A stretch of 64,000 bases of DNA from an uncultured Pseudomonas sp. (GCF_913777995.1 NZ_CAJYVE010000050.1:1-64000); one strand, 5' to 3'; counted from the first letter of the stretch, positions 9,091 to 20,281 are shown. The notes: generated by a model not told the origin, from the letters alone. Numbers and translations: made by a program.

Positions 9091-10377
9091 ATGAGCGTGA
9101 CCTCCCGCCCGCTGCTGGGCTGCATCGCCGATGACTTCACCGGCGCCACCGACCTGGCCAACATGCTGGTACGCGGCGGCATGCGCACCGTGCAGAGCAT
9201 CGGCATTCCCAGCGCCGAAGTGGCCGCCGGTCTCGACGCCGATGCCATCGTCATCGCCCTGAAATCGCGCACCACGCCGGCCGCCGAAGCCGTCGAGGAA
9301 TCGCTGGCCGCCATGCAGTGGCTGCGCGAGCGTGGCTGCGAGCAGATTTTCTTCAAGTACTGCTCGACCTTCGACTCCACCCCGGCCGGCAACATCGGCC
9401 AGGTCAGCGAGGCCCTGCTGGCCAAGCTGGGCGGCGACTTCAGCATTGCCTGCCCGGCGTTCCCGGAGAATGGCCGCACCATCTTCCGTGGCCACCTGTT
9501 CGTGCAAGACCAATTGCTCAACGAATCGGGCATGCAGAACCACCCGCTGACGCCCATGGGCGACGCCAACCTGCTGCGCGTGCTGGATGCCCAGACCCAG
9601 GGCAAGGTCGGCCTGCTGCGCTACGACAGCGTGGCCAAGGGTGCCGACGCCGTGCGTGCTCGCATCGCCGAACTGCGTGCCGAAGGCGTGACCATGGCCA
9701 TCGCCGATGCCGTGTCGGACGCCGACCTCTACACCCTGGGCGAAGCCTGCGCCGACCTGCCGCTGCTCACCGGTGGCTCGGGCCTGGCCCTGGGCCTGCC
9801 GGGCAACTTCCGCAAGGCCGGCAAGCTGCGCGACATCGACGCCGCCCAGCGCATCGACATTCCTGGCGGTGAAGTGGTGTTGGCCGGCAGTGCCTCGGTA
9901 GCCACCAACGGCCAGGTCATCGCCTGGCTGGAAGCCGGTCGCCCGGCACTGCGCATCGACCCGCTGGCCCTGGCCGCCGGCCAGCCGGTGGTCGAACAGG
10001 CCATCGCCTTCGCCCGCGATGCCGAGCAGACCGTACTGATCTACGCCACCAGCACCCCGGACGAAGTCAAGGCCGTGCAGCAGAAGCTCGGCGCCGAGCG
10101 TGCCGGTGCCATGGTCGAAGACGCCCTGGGGCAGATCGCCAAGGGCCTGCTGGACGCTGGCGTGCGCCGTTTCGTGGTCGCGGGTGGGGAAACCTCCGGT
10201 GCCGTGGTCCAGGCCCTGGGCGTGCAACTGCTGAAGATCGGCGCGCAGATCGACCCGGGCGTACCGGCGACGGTCAGCGACGGTGAACAACCGCTCGCCC
10301 TGGCATTGAAGTCGGGCAACTTCGGTGCCCGCGACTTCTTCGCCAAGGCCCTGAAACAGCTGGCGGGAGAAGCCTGA
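9091..10377 (+). CDS. otnK: 3-oxo-tetronate kinase
   Basis: A 428-residue DUF1537/OtnK-type kinase. The N-terminal substrate domain begins GCIADDFTGATDLANMLV with the family's Asp-Asp pair; the C-terminal nucleotide domain includes VVAGGETSGAVVQALG. It phosphorylates 3-oxo-tetronate to the 4-phosphate using ATP. It begins 3 bases after ltnD and its TGA overlaps the otnC ATG (TGATG), so translation is coupled. The full length matches the family. Confidence 0.9.
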   Translation: MSVTSRPLLGCIADDFTGATDLANMLVRGGMRTVQSIGIPSAEVAAGLDADAIVIALKSRTTPAAEAVEESLAAMQWLRERGCEQIFFKYCSTFDSTPAGNIGQVSEALLAKLGGDFSIACPAFPENGRTIFRGHLFVQDQLLNESGMQNHPLTPMGDANLLRVLDAQTQGKVGLLRYDSVAKGADAVRARIAELRAEGVTMAIADAVSDADLYTLGEACADLPLLTGGSGLALGLPGNFRKAGKLRDIDAAQRIDIPGGEVVLAGSASVATNGQVIAWLEAGRPALRIDPLALAAGQPVVEQAIAFARDAEQTVLIYATSTPDEVKAVQQKLGAERAGAMVEDALGQIAKGLLDAGVRRFVVAGGETSGAVVQALGVQLLKIGAQIDPGVPATVSDGEQPLALALKSGNFGARDFFAKALKQLAGEA

Positions 10378-11015
10378 TGAGCAATGAAAAAGCCCTGCGC
10401 GAGGAAATCTGCGATGTCGGTCGGCTGCTGTATGGCCGCGGCTACACCGTGGGCAGCGCCGGCAACATCAGCGCACGCCTGGACGACGGCTGGCTGATCA
10501 CCCCCACCGACGCCTGCCTGGGTCGCATGCACCCGGACGACATCGCCAAGGTCAACTTGGCGGGCGAGTGGGTGTCGGGCAACAAACCGTCCAAGACCCT
10601 GGCCCTGCACCGTCAGGTGTACGACCGCAACCCGGAAGTCGGTGGCGTGGTGCACACCCACTCCACCCACCTGGTGGCGCTGACCCTGGCCGGCGTGTGG
10701 CGTGAAGACGACATCCTGCCGCCGCTGACCCCCTACCAGGTGATGAAGGTCGGCCACATCCCGCTGATCGGCTACCAGCGCCCCGGCTCGCCCATCGTGG
10801 CCGAGCGCGTGGCGCAACTGGCCAACAGCGTGCGTGGCGTGATGCTCGAACGCCTGGGCCCGGTGATCTGGGAAAGCTCGGTGGCCAAGGCCTGCTATGC
10901 CCTCGAAGAACTCGAGGAAACCGCCCGACTGTGGCTGATGAGCGAGCCAAAACCCGCTCCTCTGCCGGAACAGGCGCTGGAAGAACTCAACGAGGTCTTT
11001 GGCGCGAAGTGGTAA
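10377..11015 (+). CDS. otnC: 3-oxo-tetronate 4-phosphate decarboxylase (class II aldolase family)
   Basis: A 212-residue class II aldolase/adducin-type protein. GSAGNISARL forms the phosphate loop, and HTHSTHLVAL carries the metal-binding His-X-His. In the tetronate pathway OtnC decarboxylates 3-oxo-tetronate 4-phosphate to dihydroxyacetone phosphate and CO2. The start overlaps the otnK stop by one base. Related fuculose-phosphate-type aldolases look similar, so the call rests on operon context as well as motifs. Confidence 0.88.
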   Translation: MSNEKALREEICDVGRLLYGRGYTVGSAGNISARLDDGWLITPTDACLGRMHPDDIAKVNLAGEWVSGNKPSKTLALHRQVYDRNPEVGGVVHTHSTHLVALTLAGVWREDDILPPLTPYQVMKVGHIPLIGYQRPGSPIVAERVAQLANSVRGVMLERLGPVIWESSVAKACYALEELEETARLWLMSEPKPAPLPEQALEELNEVFGAKW

Positions 11016-11030
11016 TGCCAACCCCATGCC

Positions 11031-11055
11031 CGGGTGCCGCTGTGCGGTGCCCGGT
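11031..11055 (+). promoter_or_regulatory. Intercistronic stem-loop before gntP
   Basis: CCGGGTGCCGC, loop TGT, GCGGTGCCCGG. All eleven positions pair, two as G-U wobble in RNA. There is no T-run after it, so it looks like an mRNA-stabilising or processing hairpin rather than a terminator. It separates the enzyme genes from the permease gene. Confidence 0.6.
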
Positions 11056-11098
11056 CGGCCCCGGCGCTGCCGGAAAACAATAAAAAACGAGAATTGAA

Positions 11099-12556
11099 AT
11101 GACGCCATTCATGTTGATGCTGATTGCCGGTGCCGGTATCGCACTGCTGCTGTTTCTGGTCCTCAAATACAAGTTCCAGCCCTTCGTGGCGCTGATGCTG
11201 GTGAGCATCATCGTCGCCCTGGTGGCCGGGGTTAAGCCCGCCGACCTGGTGGCGACCATTGAAGGCGGCATGGGCAAGACCCTTGGCCACATCGCGATCA
11301 TCATTGCCCTGGGCGCGATGATCGGGCGCATCATCGAGTTGTCCGGCGGCGCCGAGGCGCTGGCCAAGACCCTCATCGAGCGCTTCGGCAACCGGCGCAC
11401 GCCGCTGGCGCTGACCGTGGCCGGCTTCATGGTCGGTATTCCGGTGTTCTTCGAAGTGGGCGTGATCATCCTCATGCCGCTGGCCTACGGCGTGGCGCGC
11501 ACCGCACGCAAGCCGCTGCTGATCTTCGCCCTGCCGATGTGCGCCGCGCTGCTGGCGGTGCATGCCTTCCTGCCGCCGCACCCTGGTGCCGTGGCGGCCG
11601 CCAGCCAGCTGGGCGCCGACCTGGGTCGCGTACTGCTGCTGGGCATTCCGCTGGTCGCCGTGGTGTGCATGGTCGGCTACTTCATTGCCGGGCGCATGAC
11701 CCGCAAGACCTACCCGATGACCGACGACATCCGTGCCGAGGTCTACGGCCCGCACGTGACCAACGCCGACCTGGAAGCCTGGGCGCGTAACGACTACTCC
11801 ACCGTGCGTGAAGTGGCCGAGAGCAAGGAATTCGGTGCCGAGGCCAACGCCGGCAGCCTGGCCAAGAGCCTGCCGGCGGCCCCTGCCCCGGGTTTCGGCC
11901 TGATCATCGCGCTGATCCTGCTGCCCATCGTGCTGATTCTGCTTGGCACCCTGGCTACCACCCTGCTGCCGGTCGGTTCCGCGCTGCGTGACGTGCTGAC
12001 CGTACTGGGCGCGCCGCTGGTGGCCCTGCTGATCGACACCCTGCTGTGCGCCTGGCTGCTCGGCTCGCGCCGTGGCTGGAGCCGTTCGCAGGTCTCCGAC
12101 GTGATCGGTTCGGCCCTGCCGGGCGTGGCCATGGTGATCCTCATCGCCGGCGCCGGTGGTGTGTTCGGCAAGGTGCTGGTCGACACCGGCATTGGCGCGG
12201 TGGTCTCCGAGGCGCTGCGCCACACCGGCCTGCCGGTCCTGGCCCTGGGCTTCATCCTGACCATGCTGCTGCGTGCGGTGCAGGGCTCGACCACCGTGGC
12301 GCTGGTGACCACGGCAGGTATCCTCAGCCCGCTGATCGCCACCCTCGACCTGTCGGCCAACCAGCTGGCGCTGCTGTGCCTGGCCATGGGCGGTGGCGGC
12401 CTGGCGATGTCGCACATCAACGACGCCGGCTACTGGATGTTCACCAAGCTGGCCGGCCTGAACGTCGCTGACGGCCTGCGCACCTGGACCGTGCTGGTGA
12501 CTATCCTGGGTACCCTGGGCTTCGTCATGACCCTGGTCCTGTGGCCATTCGTATGA
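11099..12556 (+). CDS. GntP-family permease (probable threonate/tetronate uptake)
   Basis: A 485-residue inner-membrane permease with about 12-14 hydrophobic helices. Family signatures include GMGKTLGHIAIIIALGAMIG, GIPVFFEVGVIILMPLAYG and QGSTTVALVTTAGI. GntP proteins are proton symporters for gluconate and related sugar acids. Placed within ltnD-otnK-otnC-otnI, its likely substrates are threonate or erythronate, but specificity is inferred from context. It is flanked by a stem-loop on each side, which may set its expression apart from the enzymes. Confidence 0.88.
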   Translation: MTPFMLMLIAGAGIALLLFLVLKYKFQPFVALMLVSIIVALVAGVKPADLVATIEGGMGKTLGHIAIIIALGAMIGRIIELSGGAEALAKTLIERFGNRRTPLALTVAGFMVGIPVFFEVGVIILMPLAYGVARTARKPLLIFALPMCAALLAVHAFLPPHPGAVAAASQLGADLGRVLLLGIPLVAVVCMVGYFIAGRMTRKTYPMTDDIRAEVYGPHVTNADLEAWARNDYSTVREVAESKEFGAEANAGSLAKSLPAAPAPGFGLIIALILLPIVLILLGTLATTLLPVGSALRDVLTVLGAPLVALLIDTLLCAWLLGSRRGWSRSQVSDVIGSALPGVAMVILIAGAGGVFGKVLVDTGIGAVVSEALRHTGLPVLALGFILTMLLRAVQGSTTVALVTTAGILSPLIATLDLSANQLALLCLAMGGGGLAMSHINDAGYWMFTKLAGLNVADGLRTWTVLVTILGTLGFVMTLVLWPFV

Positions 12557-12561
12557 GACAC

Positions 12562-12583
12562 GGCGAGCGCTGCGGCGCTCGCC
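12562..12583 (+). promoter_or_regulatory. Intercistronic stem-loop after gntP
   Basis: GGCGAGCGC, loop TGCG, GCGCTCGCC: a perfect nine-base-pair stem just after the gntP stop codon. No T-run follows. It is the second hairpin bracketing the permease gene. Confidence 0.62.
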
Positions 12584-12621
12584 CCGCTCACCTTCCGCTG
12601 ATCTGAAAAGAGAGAGCCTCC

Positions 12622-13401
12622 ATGCCTCGTTTCGCCGCCAACCTCAGCATGCTGTACCCGCAGCATGACTTCCTGGACCGCTTCGCCGCGGCCGCCGCCG
12701 ACGGCTTTGCGGCGGTGGAGTACCTGTTTCCCTACGACTACAGCGCCCAGGAGCTGAAACAGCGCCTGAGCGACAACGGTCTGGTGCAGGCGCTGTTCAA
12801 TGCCCCGCCAGGGGACTGGGCAGCCGGCGAGCGCGGCATCGCCAGCCTGCCGGGTCGCGAGGCGGAGTTCCGTGCCGGTGTGGCCAAGGCGCTGGAGTAC
12901 GCCCAGGTGCTGGGCAACGACCGTATCCACGTGATGGCCGGCCTGCTGCCCGATGAAGCACTGCGCGACAAGCACCAGGCGGTGTACCTGGAAAACCTCG
13001 CCTACGCCGCCGACCAGGCGCGCGGCGCGGGGGTGACGGTGCTGATCGAGCCGATCAACACCCGTGACATGCCGGGCTTTTTCCTCAACCGCCAGGACCA
13101 GGCTCAAGCCATCGTCCGCCAGGTGGGCGCCGACAATCTCAAGGTGCAGTTCGATTGCTACCACTGCCAGATCGTCGAAGGCGACCTGACCGTGAAGCTG
13201 CGTCGTGATTTCGCCGGTATCGGCCACATCCAGATCGCCGGTGTGCCGGACCGCCACGAACCGGACCTGGGCGAGCTGAACTACGCCCACCTGTTCGAGG
13301 TGATCGACGAACTGGGCTACACCGGCTGGATCGGCTGCGAATACCGCCCCAAGGGCGACACCAGCGAAGGCCTGGAGTGGCTGCGCCGCCTCAAGGCCTG
13401 A
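12622..13401 (+). CDS. otnI: 2-oxo-tetronate isomerase (Hyi/OtnI family)
   Basis: A 259-residue TIM-barrel protein of the hydroxypyruvate isomerase-like family. Metal-binding and active-site segments are visible as [23 protein letters not shown] and [11 protein letters not shown]. OtnI converts 2-oxo-tetronate to 3-oxo-tetronate between the LtnD and OtnK steps. It closes the operon; AGAGAGAG lies 8-15 bases upstream of the ATG. True hydroxypyruvate isomerase (hyi) is a close relative, and the operon context decides for OtnI. Confidence 0.87.
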   Translation: MPRFAANLSMLYPQHDFLDRFAAAAADGFAAVEYLFPYDYSAQELKQRLSDNGLVQALFNAPPGDWAAGERGIASLPGREAEFRAGVAKALEYAQVLGNDRIHVMAGLLPDEALRDKHQAVYLENLAYAADQARGAGVTVLIEPINTRDMPGFFLNRQDQAQAIVRQVGADNLKVQFDCYHCQIVEGDLTVKLRRDFAGIGHIQIAGVPDRHEPDLGELNYAHLFEVIDELGYTGWIGCEYRPKGDTSEGLEWLRRLKA

Positions 13402-13446
13402 GGGTCGCTTCGGCACCTGAACGGCCCCTGCCCCGGCTGAAGCCGA

Positions 13447-13584
13447 TTCGGCTCGGTTAAGCGCTTTGCGGTTTTGGTGGGAGCGAGCTTGCTCGCGAAA
13501 AGCTGGCAAAGTCTCTGAGTTTGCTGTGAACGTGACGCCGCCTTCGCGAGCAAGCTCGCTCCCACGGGTCGAACTGCATGGCGG
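13447..13584. repeat. Composite REP/MITE-like repeat
   Basis: Left end TCGGCTCGGTTAAGCGCTTT, arm GGTGGGAGCGAGCTTGCTCG (13476-), core with TTTGCTGTGAACGTG, inverted arm TTCGCGAGCAAGCTCGCTCC (13543-) and right end GGTCGAACTGCATGGCGGC. Both arms are of the GAGCGAGCTTGCTCGC type, unlike the mixed-arm copy at 3441. Confidence 0.82.
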
Positions 13585-13621
13585 CTGAAACCGGAATGAC
13601 CGGCTCCGCCGCCCGAAGGGC

Positions 13622-14023
13622 TTACTCGTCGTCCGGCTCGTCGAACTGGTCCTTGATGTAGCGAATCTCGGTACGCCCGTGTGGCGCCGGCTGGCCGTCG
13701 TCACCGAGGTTGACGAAGACCATCTTCTCTACGGTGAGAATGCTCTTGCGGGTGATCTTGTTGCGCACTTGGCAGCGCAGGGTGATGGACGTGCGACCGA
13801 ACTCGGTGGCGGTGATGCCCAGCTCGATGATGTCGCCCTGGCGCGAGGCGCTGACGAAGTTGATTTCCGAAATGTACTTGGTCACCACGCGCTGGTTGCC
13901 CAGCTGGACGATGGCGTAGATCGCCGCCTCTTCGTCGATCCAGCGCAGCAGGCTGCCACCGAACAGGGTGCCGTTGGGGTTGAGGTCTTCGGGTTTTACC
14001 CATTTGCGGGTATGGAAGTTCAT
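13622..14023 (-). CDS. Acyl-CoA thioesterase (hotdog fold)
   Basis: A 133-residue protein with the acyl-CoA hydrolase signature NPNGTLFGGSLLRWIDEEAA, in which a conserved Asn/Asp region of the hotdog helix binds CoA, followed by VTKYISEINFVSASRQGDII. Members such as YciA and related short thioesterases hydrolyse acyl-CoA to free acid. The ATG is preceded by AGGAGCAACC. It is a single gene, divergent from ahcY. The preferred acyl chain is not predictable. Confidence 0.86.
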   Translation of the reverse strand: MNFHTRKWVKPEDLNPNGTLFGGSLLRWIDEEAAIYAIVQLGNQRVVTKYISEINFVSASRQGDIIELGITATEFGRTSITLRCQVRNKITRKSILTVEKMVFVNLGDDGQPAPHGRTEIRYIKDQFDEPDDE

Positions 14024-14174
14024 GGTTGCTCCTGCACGACGGCCAATGGATACGGAGCATGATGGCAGACCCGCTGGCCATCCGATAGAAAACCTTGGGC
14101 TGGCTCGCCAGCGAGGCTATACTGCCACCCGTTTTCAAACGGTCATCACCTCTTGATACCGTTCCCGCCACCCA

Positions 14175-15710
<1,536 letters not shown>

Positions 15711-15736
15711 GAGCAGTTGCAAGGGGCAAGCCGCAA

Positions 15737-15773
15737 GCTGCAAGCAAAAGCCTATAGGGCCGTTGCTTGCAGC
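15737..15773. repeat. Inverted repeat 3' of ahcY
   Basis: GCTGCAAGCAA (15737-15747) and TTGCTTGCAGC (15763-15773) form a perfect 11-base-pair stem with a 15-base loop. No T-run follows, so readthrough into metF is possible. Confidence 0.6.
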
Positions 15774-15905
15774 CTGGGCTTGCTCACCGCCTTCTTGAAG
15801 CCCTGGTTTTGTATGAAAGTCGTCGAGCTCAGGCACTTTTCTTACAGAACCCATAACAGCCACACGCCTTGAGCCTCAGGCCCCAAGAACCGGCGCACCG
15901 CCCTC

Positions 15906-15933
15906 TTGAAGCTTGAAGCTTGAAGCTTGCAGC
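15906..15933 (+). repeat. Seven-base tandem repeat upstream of metF
   Basis: TTGAAGC three times (15906-15926) plus a variant TTGCAGC (15927-15933), ending two bases before the metF ribosome-binding GGAG. Unit-number changes here would alter the metF leader but not its reading frame. Confidence 0.75.
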
Positions 15934-15945
15934 TGGAGTCCTCCG

Positions 15946-16791
15946 ATGAGCCAGGAACGCCGCTACAGCTTCGAGTTCTTCCCCACCAAGACCGAAGCCG
16001 GCCATGAAAAGCTGTTGAACGTTGCCCACCAGCTGGCAGCCTTCAAACCCGATTTCTTCTCCTGCACCTACGGTGCCGGAGGTTCGACCCGTGACCGTAC
16101 GCTCAACACCGTGTTGCAGCTGGAACGCGAGGTCAATATCCCTGCCGCTCCGCACCTGTCGTGCGTCGGCGACACCAAGGCCGAGCTGCGCGAGCTGCTG
16201 GCCCAGTACAAGAACGCCGGGGTCAAGCGCATCGTCGCCCTGCGCGGCGACCTGCCTTCGGGCATGGGCATGGCCAGCGGCGAGCTGCGCCACGCCAGCG
16301 ACCTGGTGAGCTTCATCCGTGAAGAAACCGGCGCGCACTTCCACATCGAAGTGGCGGCCTACCCGGAGATGCACCCGCAGGCGCGCAACTTCGAGGACGA
16401 CATCAAGCATTTCGTGCACAAGGTCAAGGCCGGTGCCGACAGCGCGATCACCCAGTACTTCTTCAGCGCCGACTGCTACTTCTACTTCCTGGAACGGGTG
16501 CAGAAGCAGGGCGTAGACATCCCGATCGTGCCGGGCATCATGCCGATCACCAACTACAGCAAGCTGGCGCGCTTCTCAGACGCCTGTGGCGCGGAAATTC
16601 CGCGCTGGATCCGCAAGCAGCTGGAGGCCTACAGCGATGACACCGCGAGCATCCAGGCGTTTGGCGAGCAGGTGGTCACCGAGATGAGCGAACGCCTGCT
16701 GCAGGGCGGCGCGCCGGGCCTGCACTTCTACACCTTGAATCAGGCAGAACCTAGCCTGGCGATCTGGAACAACCTGAAGCTGCCGCGCTGA
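15946..16791 (+). CDS. metF: Methylenetetrahydrofolate reductase
   Basis: A 281-residue FAD-dependent TIM-barrel enzyme reducing 5,10-methylene-THF to 5-methyl-THF for methionine synthesis. Motifs include YSFEFFPTKTEAGHEKL at the N-terminus, TYGAGGSTRDRT, RGDLPSG and the folate-binding ADSAITQYFF. The ATG at 15946 follows GGAG and gives the family length; the frame is open upstream only into the tandem repeats. It is probably cotranscribed with ahcY and so also controlled by the SAH riboswitch, as seen in related bacteria. Confidence 0.95.
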   Translation: MSQERRYSFEFFPTKTEAGHEKLLNVAHQLAAFKPDFFSCTYGAGGSTRDRTLNTVLQLEREVNIPAAPHLSCVGDTKAELRELLAQYKNAGVKRIVALRGDLPSGMGMASGELRHASDLVSFIREETGAHFHIEVAAYPEMHPQARNFEDDIKHFVHKVKAGADSAITQYFFSADCYFYFLERVQKQGVDIPIVPGIMPITNYSKLARFSDACGAEIPRWIRKQLEAYSDDTASIQAFGEQVVTEMSERLLQGGAPGLHFYTLNQAEPSLAIWNNLKLPR

Positions 16792-16927
16792 AAATGTGCG
16801 CCCGTCGAGGTTCCGGCATGACCGTTCGGAACGTCGACGGCCTCTGGTGGCTCCAAGGCATTGCTTCGCAGCAACAGTCCTGATAAAACCGTCAGGCAGC
16901 CGGACAAGCAGTACGGAACCTGGGTTC

Positions 16928-16936
16928 TGATACACT
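16928..16936 (+). promoter_or_regulatory. Candidate extended -10 promoter for the rhlE-type helicase
   Basis: TGATACACT (TG-N-TACACT) lies in the 378-base gap 16792-17169, with no good -35 element. If used, it gives a leader of over 200 bases before the helicase ATG at 17170. The rest of the gap shows no recognisable gene. Confidence 0.35.
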
Positions 16937-17169
16937 CCGGCCTTCCCGCCAGGCTTACGCCCGGACGCTGGGTCTTGCAAAAGGCATCTCGATCGCGCCG
17001 ATGCACTCACGAGATGGATTTCCGACCCCGCAGCACCGGACGGGATCGCGTCCCGACCATGCACCCGAACCTCGCCCGCCCCTGAGCGCGCCGGTTCTGG
17101 CAGCACGAACGCCATTCCGCCAGGCACGATCATTTCTGAGCACAAGCTCCAACCAGAACAGGATTTCCC

Positions 17170-19074
17170 ATGTCCTTTGCCTCCCTCGGTCTCTCCGAGG
17201 CTCTAGTCCGCGCCGTCGAGGCGGCGGGCTATACCCAGCCTACTCCCGTGCAACAGCGGGCCATTCCCGCCGTGTTGCAAGGCCGCGACCTGATGGTCGC
17301 CGCCCAGACAGGTACTGGTAAGACCGGTGGTTTCGCCCTCCCGATCCTGGAGCGGCTGTTCCCCAACGGTCATCCGGACAAATCCCAGCGTCATGGCCCG
17401 CGCCAGCCGCGCGTACTGGTCCTGACCCCGACCCGCGAACTGGCGGCCCAGGTGCATGACAGCTTCAAGCTGTACGCCCGTGACCTGAAGTTCGTCAGCG
17501 CCTGCATCTTCGGCGGCGTGGGCATGAACCCGCAGGTCCAGGCGCTGGCCAAGGGCGTGGACGTGCTGGTGGCCTGCCCCGGCCGCCTGCTGGACCTCGC
17601 CGGCCAAGGCAGCGTCGATCTTTCTCACGTCGAGATCCTGGTGCTGGACGAAGCCGACCGTATGCTCGACATGGGCTTCGTGCATGACGTCAAGAAGGTC
17701 CTCGCCCGCCTGCCGGCCAAGCGCCAGAACCTGCTGTTCTCGGCGACCTTTTCCAACGACATCGTCGCCCTGGCCGGCAAGCTGCTGCATGACCCGGAGC
17801 GTATCGAGGTCACCCCGCCGAACACCACGGTCGAGCGTATCGAGCAGCGCGTGTTCCGCCTGCCCGCCAGCCACAAGCGCGCCCTGCTGGCACACCTGAT
17901 CACCCAGGGTGCCTGGGAACAGGTGCTGGTGTTCACCCGCACCAAGCACGGCGCCAACCGCCTGGCCGAATACCTCACCAAGCAGGGCCTGAGCGCCGTG
18001 CCGATCCACGGCAACAAGAGCCAGAACGCCCGCACCAAGGCCCTGGCCGATTTCAAGGCCGGCGACGTGCGCATCATGGTCGCCACCGACATCGCCGCCC
18101 GCGGCCTGGACATCGACCAGTTGCCCCACGTGGTCAACTTCGAGCTGCCCAACGTCGATGAAGACTACGTGCACCGCATCGGCCGTACCGGCCGTGCCGG
18201 CCGCACGGGCGAGGCGATCTCGCTGGTCGCCCCCGACGAAGAGAAGCTGCTCAAGAGCATCGAGCGCATGACCAAGCAGAAGATCCCCGACGGGGACCTG
18301 CAGGGCTTCGACATCAACGCCGTAGAAGCCGAGAAGCCGGAAGTGCGTGAACCACGCCAGCCGCGCAACCCGCGCAACGCCCGTGGCGAAGGCGGCGAAA
18401 AGGCCGAGAAAGGCAGCGGTGGCCGCCGCGACAAGGGCAAGGACAAGGGCCAGGCCAAAGACAAGCCCAAGGAGAAGGACATGCAGGCCGTCGCCGAGCG
18501 TCCGGCGCGCAAGCAACGCGAGAAGAAGCCCCGCGAGGGCACCGGTCGCGAGCCGCAGCCACAGCAAGCCCGCGCCAGCATTCCACGCCCGCCAGCCGAC
18601 CGTGATCCGGAAGAGTTCCTGGACGACGATATCGACAACTTCGGCAACCGCGCCGACTACGTCAGCCCCTACCAGAACAAGCAAGGCCAGCGTGGCCGTC
18701 GCAACGGTGGCCAGGGTGCTGCTGGCAATGGCGGCGCCCGCCCACAAGGCCAGGGTCAGCCACGCAGCAATGGCGGCGCCCCGCGCAACGCCAACGCTGG
18801 CCAGGGCCAGCAGGGCAAGCGCAGCAGCAACGGTGCCGCACGTTCCGGTGCTGCAGGCCGCAACGGTCAGCCACGGGGTGACCGCCGCGCCATGCGTGAA
18901 GAGCCTGCGGTGCGTGCGCCTGAGCGTCAGACACCGCCGCAGCCGAAGATCATGCACAAGGAGTCGAAGATCGATCGCTTCCCGTCTGCGGAAATGCTCG
19001 ATCAGTTGCCCAGCCGGCCCCGGGGTGAAAAACCCGCCCTGCTGACCCGCAACCGCGACGGCCAGGAGGCCTGA
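17170..19074 (+). CDS. rhlE: DEAD-box RNA helicase, RhlE type
   Basis: A 634-residue helicase. The core (residues 1 to about 390) has Q motif [10 protein letters not shown], motif [10 protein letters not shown], Ia PTRELA, DEAD in [13 protein letters not shown] in FSATFS, and [13 protein letters not shown]. The remaining 240 residues are a low-complexity basic tail rich in Lys, Arg, Gly, Gln and Asn, with GQGQP- and RNGGQG-like stretches, which likely binds RNA. RhlE proteins unwind short RNA duplexes in ribosome assembly and RNA decay. A strong terminator follows. Pseudomonas carry several RhlE paralogues, so the exact symbol is tentative. Confidence 0.9.
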   Translation: MSFASLGLSEALVRAVEAAGYTQPTPVQQRAIPAVLQGRDLMVAAQTGTGKTGGFALPILERLFPNGHPDKSQRHGPRQPRVLVLTPTRELAAQVHDSFKLYARDLKFVSACIFGGVGMNPQVQALAKGVDVLVACPGRLLDLAGQGSVDLSHVEILVLDEADRMLDMGFVHDVKKVLARLPAKRQNLLFSATFSNDIVALAGKLLHDPERIEVTPPNTTVERIEQRVFRLPASHKRALLAHLITQGAWEQVLVFTRTKHGANRLAEYLTKQGLSAVPIHGNKSQNARTKALADFKAGDVRIMVATDIAARGLDIDQLPHVVNFELPNVDEDYVHRIGRTGRAGRTGEAISLVAPDEEKLLKSIERMTKQKIPDGDLQGFDINAVEAEKPEVREPRQPRNPRNARGEGGEKAEKGSGGRRDKGKDKGQAKDKPKEKDMQAVAERPARKQREKKPREGTGREPQPQQARASIPRPPADRDPEEFLDDDIDNFGNRADYVSPYQNKQGQRGRRNGGQGAAGNGGARPQGQGQPRSNGGAPRNANAGQGQQGKRSSNGAARSGAAGRNGQPRGDRRAMREEPAVRAPERQTPPQPKIMHKESKIDRFPSAEMLDQLPSRPRGEKPALLTRNRDGQEA

Positions 19075-19078
19075 AACG

Positions 19079-19108
19079 AAAACGCCGACCACTAGGGTCG
19101 GCGTTTTT
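19079..19108. terminator. Bidirectional intrinsic terminator
   Basis: AAAACGCCGACC, loop ACTAG, GGTCGGCGTTTTT. A 12-base-pair stem is flanked by A-run and T-run, so it can terminate both the helicase gene (+) and the converging YceI operon (-). Confidence 0.92.
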
Positions 19109-19121
19109 GTATCTGCAACGC

Positions 19122-19700
19122 TTACTTCTTCTGGACGCCTTCGAAGCTGATGTCCAGGTCCAGGGTCTGGGAAGTCGGGCCTGGGCCTTTGATGCCGAAG
19201 TCGTTCAGGTTGAGGGTGGTGGTGCCGTTGAAGCCGGCACGGTAGCCGCCCCATGGGTCCTTGCCTTCGCCGTTGAAGGTGGCCTTGATGACCACCGGCT
19301 TGGTGACGCCGTGCAGGGTCAGGTCGCCGGTCACGTCGGCGGTTTTCTCGCCGGTGGACTTCACGCTGGTGGACACGAACTTGGCATCCGGATACTTGGA
19401 AGCGTCCAGGAAGTCCTTGCTCATGATGTGCTTGTCACGCTCGGCGTGGTTGGTGAACAGGCTGGCGGTCTTCAGGTCGACCGAGATCTTGCTCGCTTCC
19501 GGCTTGGCAGCATCGAAGCTGAACTCACCGTTCCAGTCCTTGAAAGTACCGTGGATGAAGCTGTAGCCCAGGTGGCTGATCTTGAAGTCGATGAAGGCGT
19601 GCTGGCCTTCCTTGTCGATCACGTAGTCGGCAGCCATGGCCTGGCCAGCGGTGAACAGTGCAGTACCCAGGGCCAGAGCGGCGAGAGACTTCTTCAACAT
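19122..19700 (-). CDS. YceI-family periplasmic lipid-binding protein
   Basis: A 192-residue protein with a Sec signal peptide (residues 1 to about 24, cleaving after AMA) and a YceI lipocalin-like barrel: [20 protein letters not shown], then [13 protein letters not shown] and a C-terminal [10 protein letters not shown]. Family members bind isoprenoid chains such as polyprenyl pyrophosphate or quinone. It is the second gene of a two-gene operon with cytochrome b561, 26 bases downstream of it. This recurrent pairing suggests a role in quinone or redox handling. Confidence 0.92.
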   Translation of the reverse strand: MLKKSLAALALGTALFTAGQAMAADYVIDKEGQHAFIDFKISHLGYSFIHGTFKDWNGEFSFDAAKPEASKISVDLKTASLFTNHAERDKHIMSKDFLDASKYPDAKFVSTSVKSTGEKTADVTGDLTLHGVTKPVVIKATFNGEGKDPWGGYRAGFNGTTTLNLNDFGIKGPGPTSQTLDLDISFEGVQKK

Positions 19701-19726
19701 GCTTTATTCCCTTTTTGGTTGAGCTA

Positions 19727-20281
19727 TCAATTACGACCCAGCATGCGCTTGAGGGTCACGTCACGATCGATGAAATGGTGTTTCAGAGCAGCCAGACCAT
19801 GGAGCACCGCGAAGATCACGATGGCCCAGGCCAGATAGAGGTGGATCTGCCCGGCCAGCTCCGCCTGCTGCGGCAAGCCACTGACCAGCGCCGGAACCTC
19901 GAACAGACCGAATACCGGGATGCCCACGCCATCGGCGGTGGAGATCAGGTAACCGGCGGTCATGACCGCGAACAGCCCGACATACAGAAACAGGTGGCCG
20001 AAGGCCGCACCGATACGGGTCAACTGACTGTAGCTGGCCAGCGGCGGTGGTGGCGGGCTGACGAAGCGCCAGATGACCCGCACCAGCATCGCGGCGAACA
20101 GCACCAGGCCGATGCTCTTGTGCAGATCGGGCCCGGCCTTGCGCCAGCTGTCGTAGTAATCCAGCCCCACCATCCACAGCCCCAGGCCGAACAGGCCAAA
20201 GACCGTGAGCGCCACACCCCAGTGCAGCACTCTGCTGACCAGACCGTACCGAGAAGCTGAATTACGTAGCTGCATCGCCAT
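19727..20281 (-). CDS. Cytochrome b561 family membrane protein
   Basis: A 184-residue protein with four membrane helices and histidines placed as in bacterial di-heme cytochrome b561: VSRVLHWGVALT at helix 1, HKSIGLVLF, and HLYLAWAIVIFAVLHGLAAL with KHHF near the end. It likely moves electrons from quinol, and the YceI partner may be a quinone- or lipid-binding component. The start may be the ATG at 20281 or the one two codons on (MQLRNS). A ribosome-binding site is weak for both. Confidence 0.9.
   Translation of the reverse strand: MAMQLRNSASRYGLVSRVLHWGVALTVFGLFGLGLWMVGLDYYDSWRKAGPDLHKSIGLVLFAAMLVRVIWRFVSPPPPPLASYSQLTRIGAAFGHLFLYVGLFAVMTAGYLISTADGVGIPVFGLFEVPALVSGLPQQAELAGQIHLYLAWAIVIFAVLHGLAALKHHFIDRDVTLKRMLGRN

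Noticed and set aside
8095-10290. A 731-codon minus-strand frame opposite ltnD and otnK
   Set aside because: Antisense shadow of two clearly conserved enzymes, with His/Gly/Gln-rich composition and no motif.
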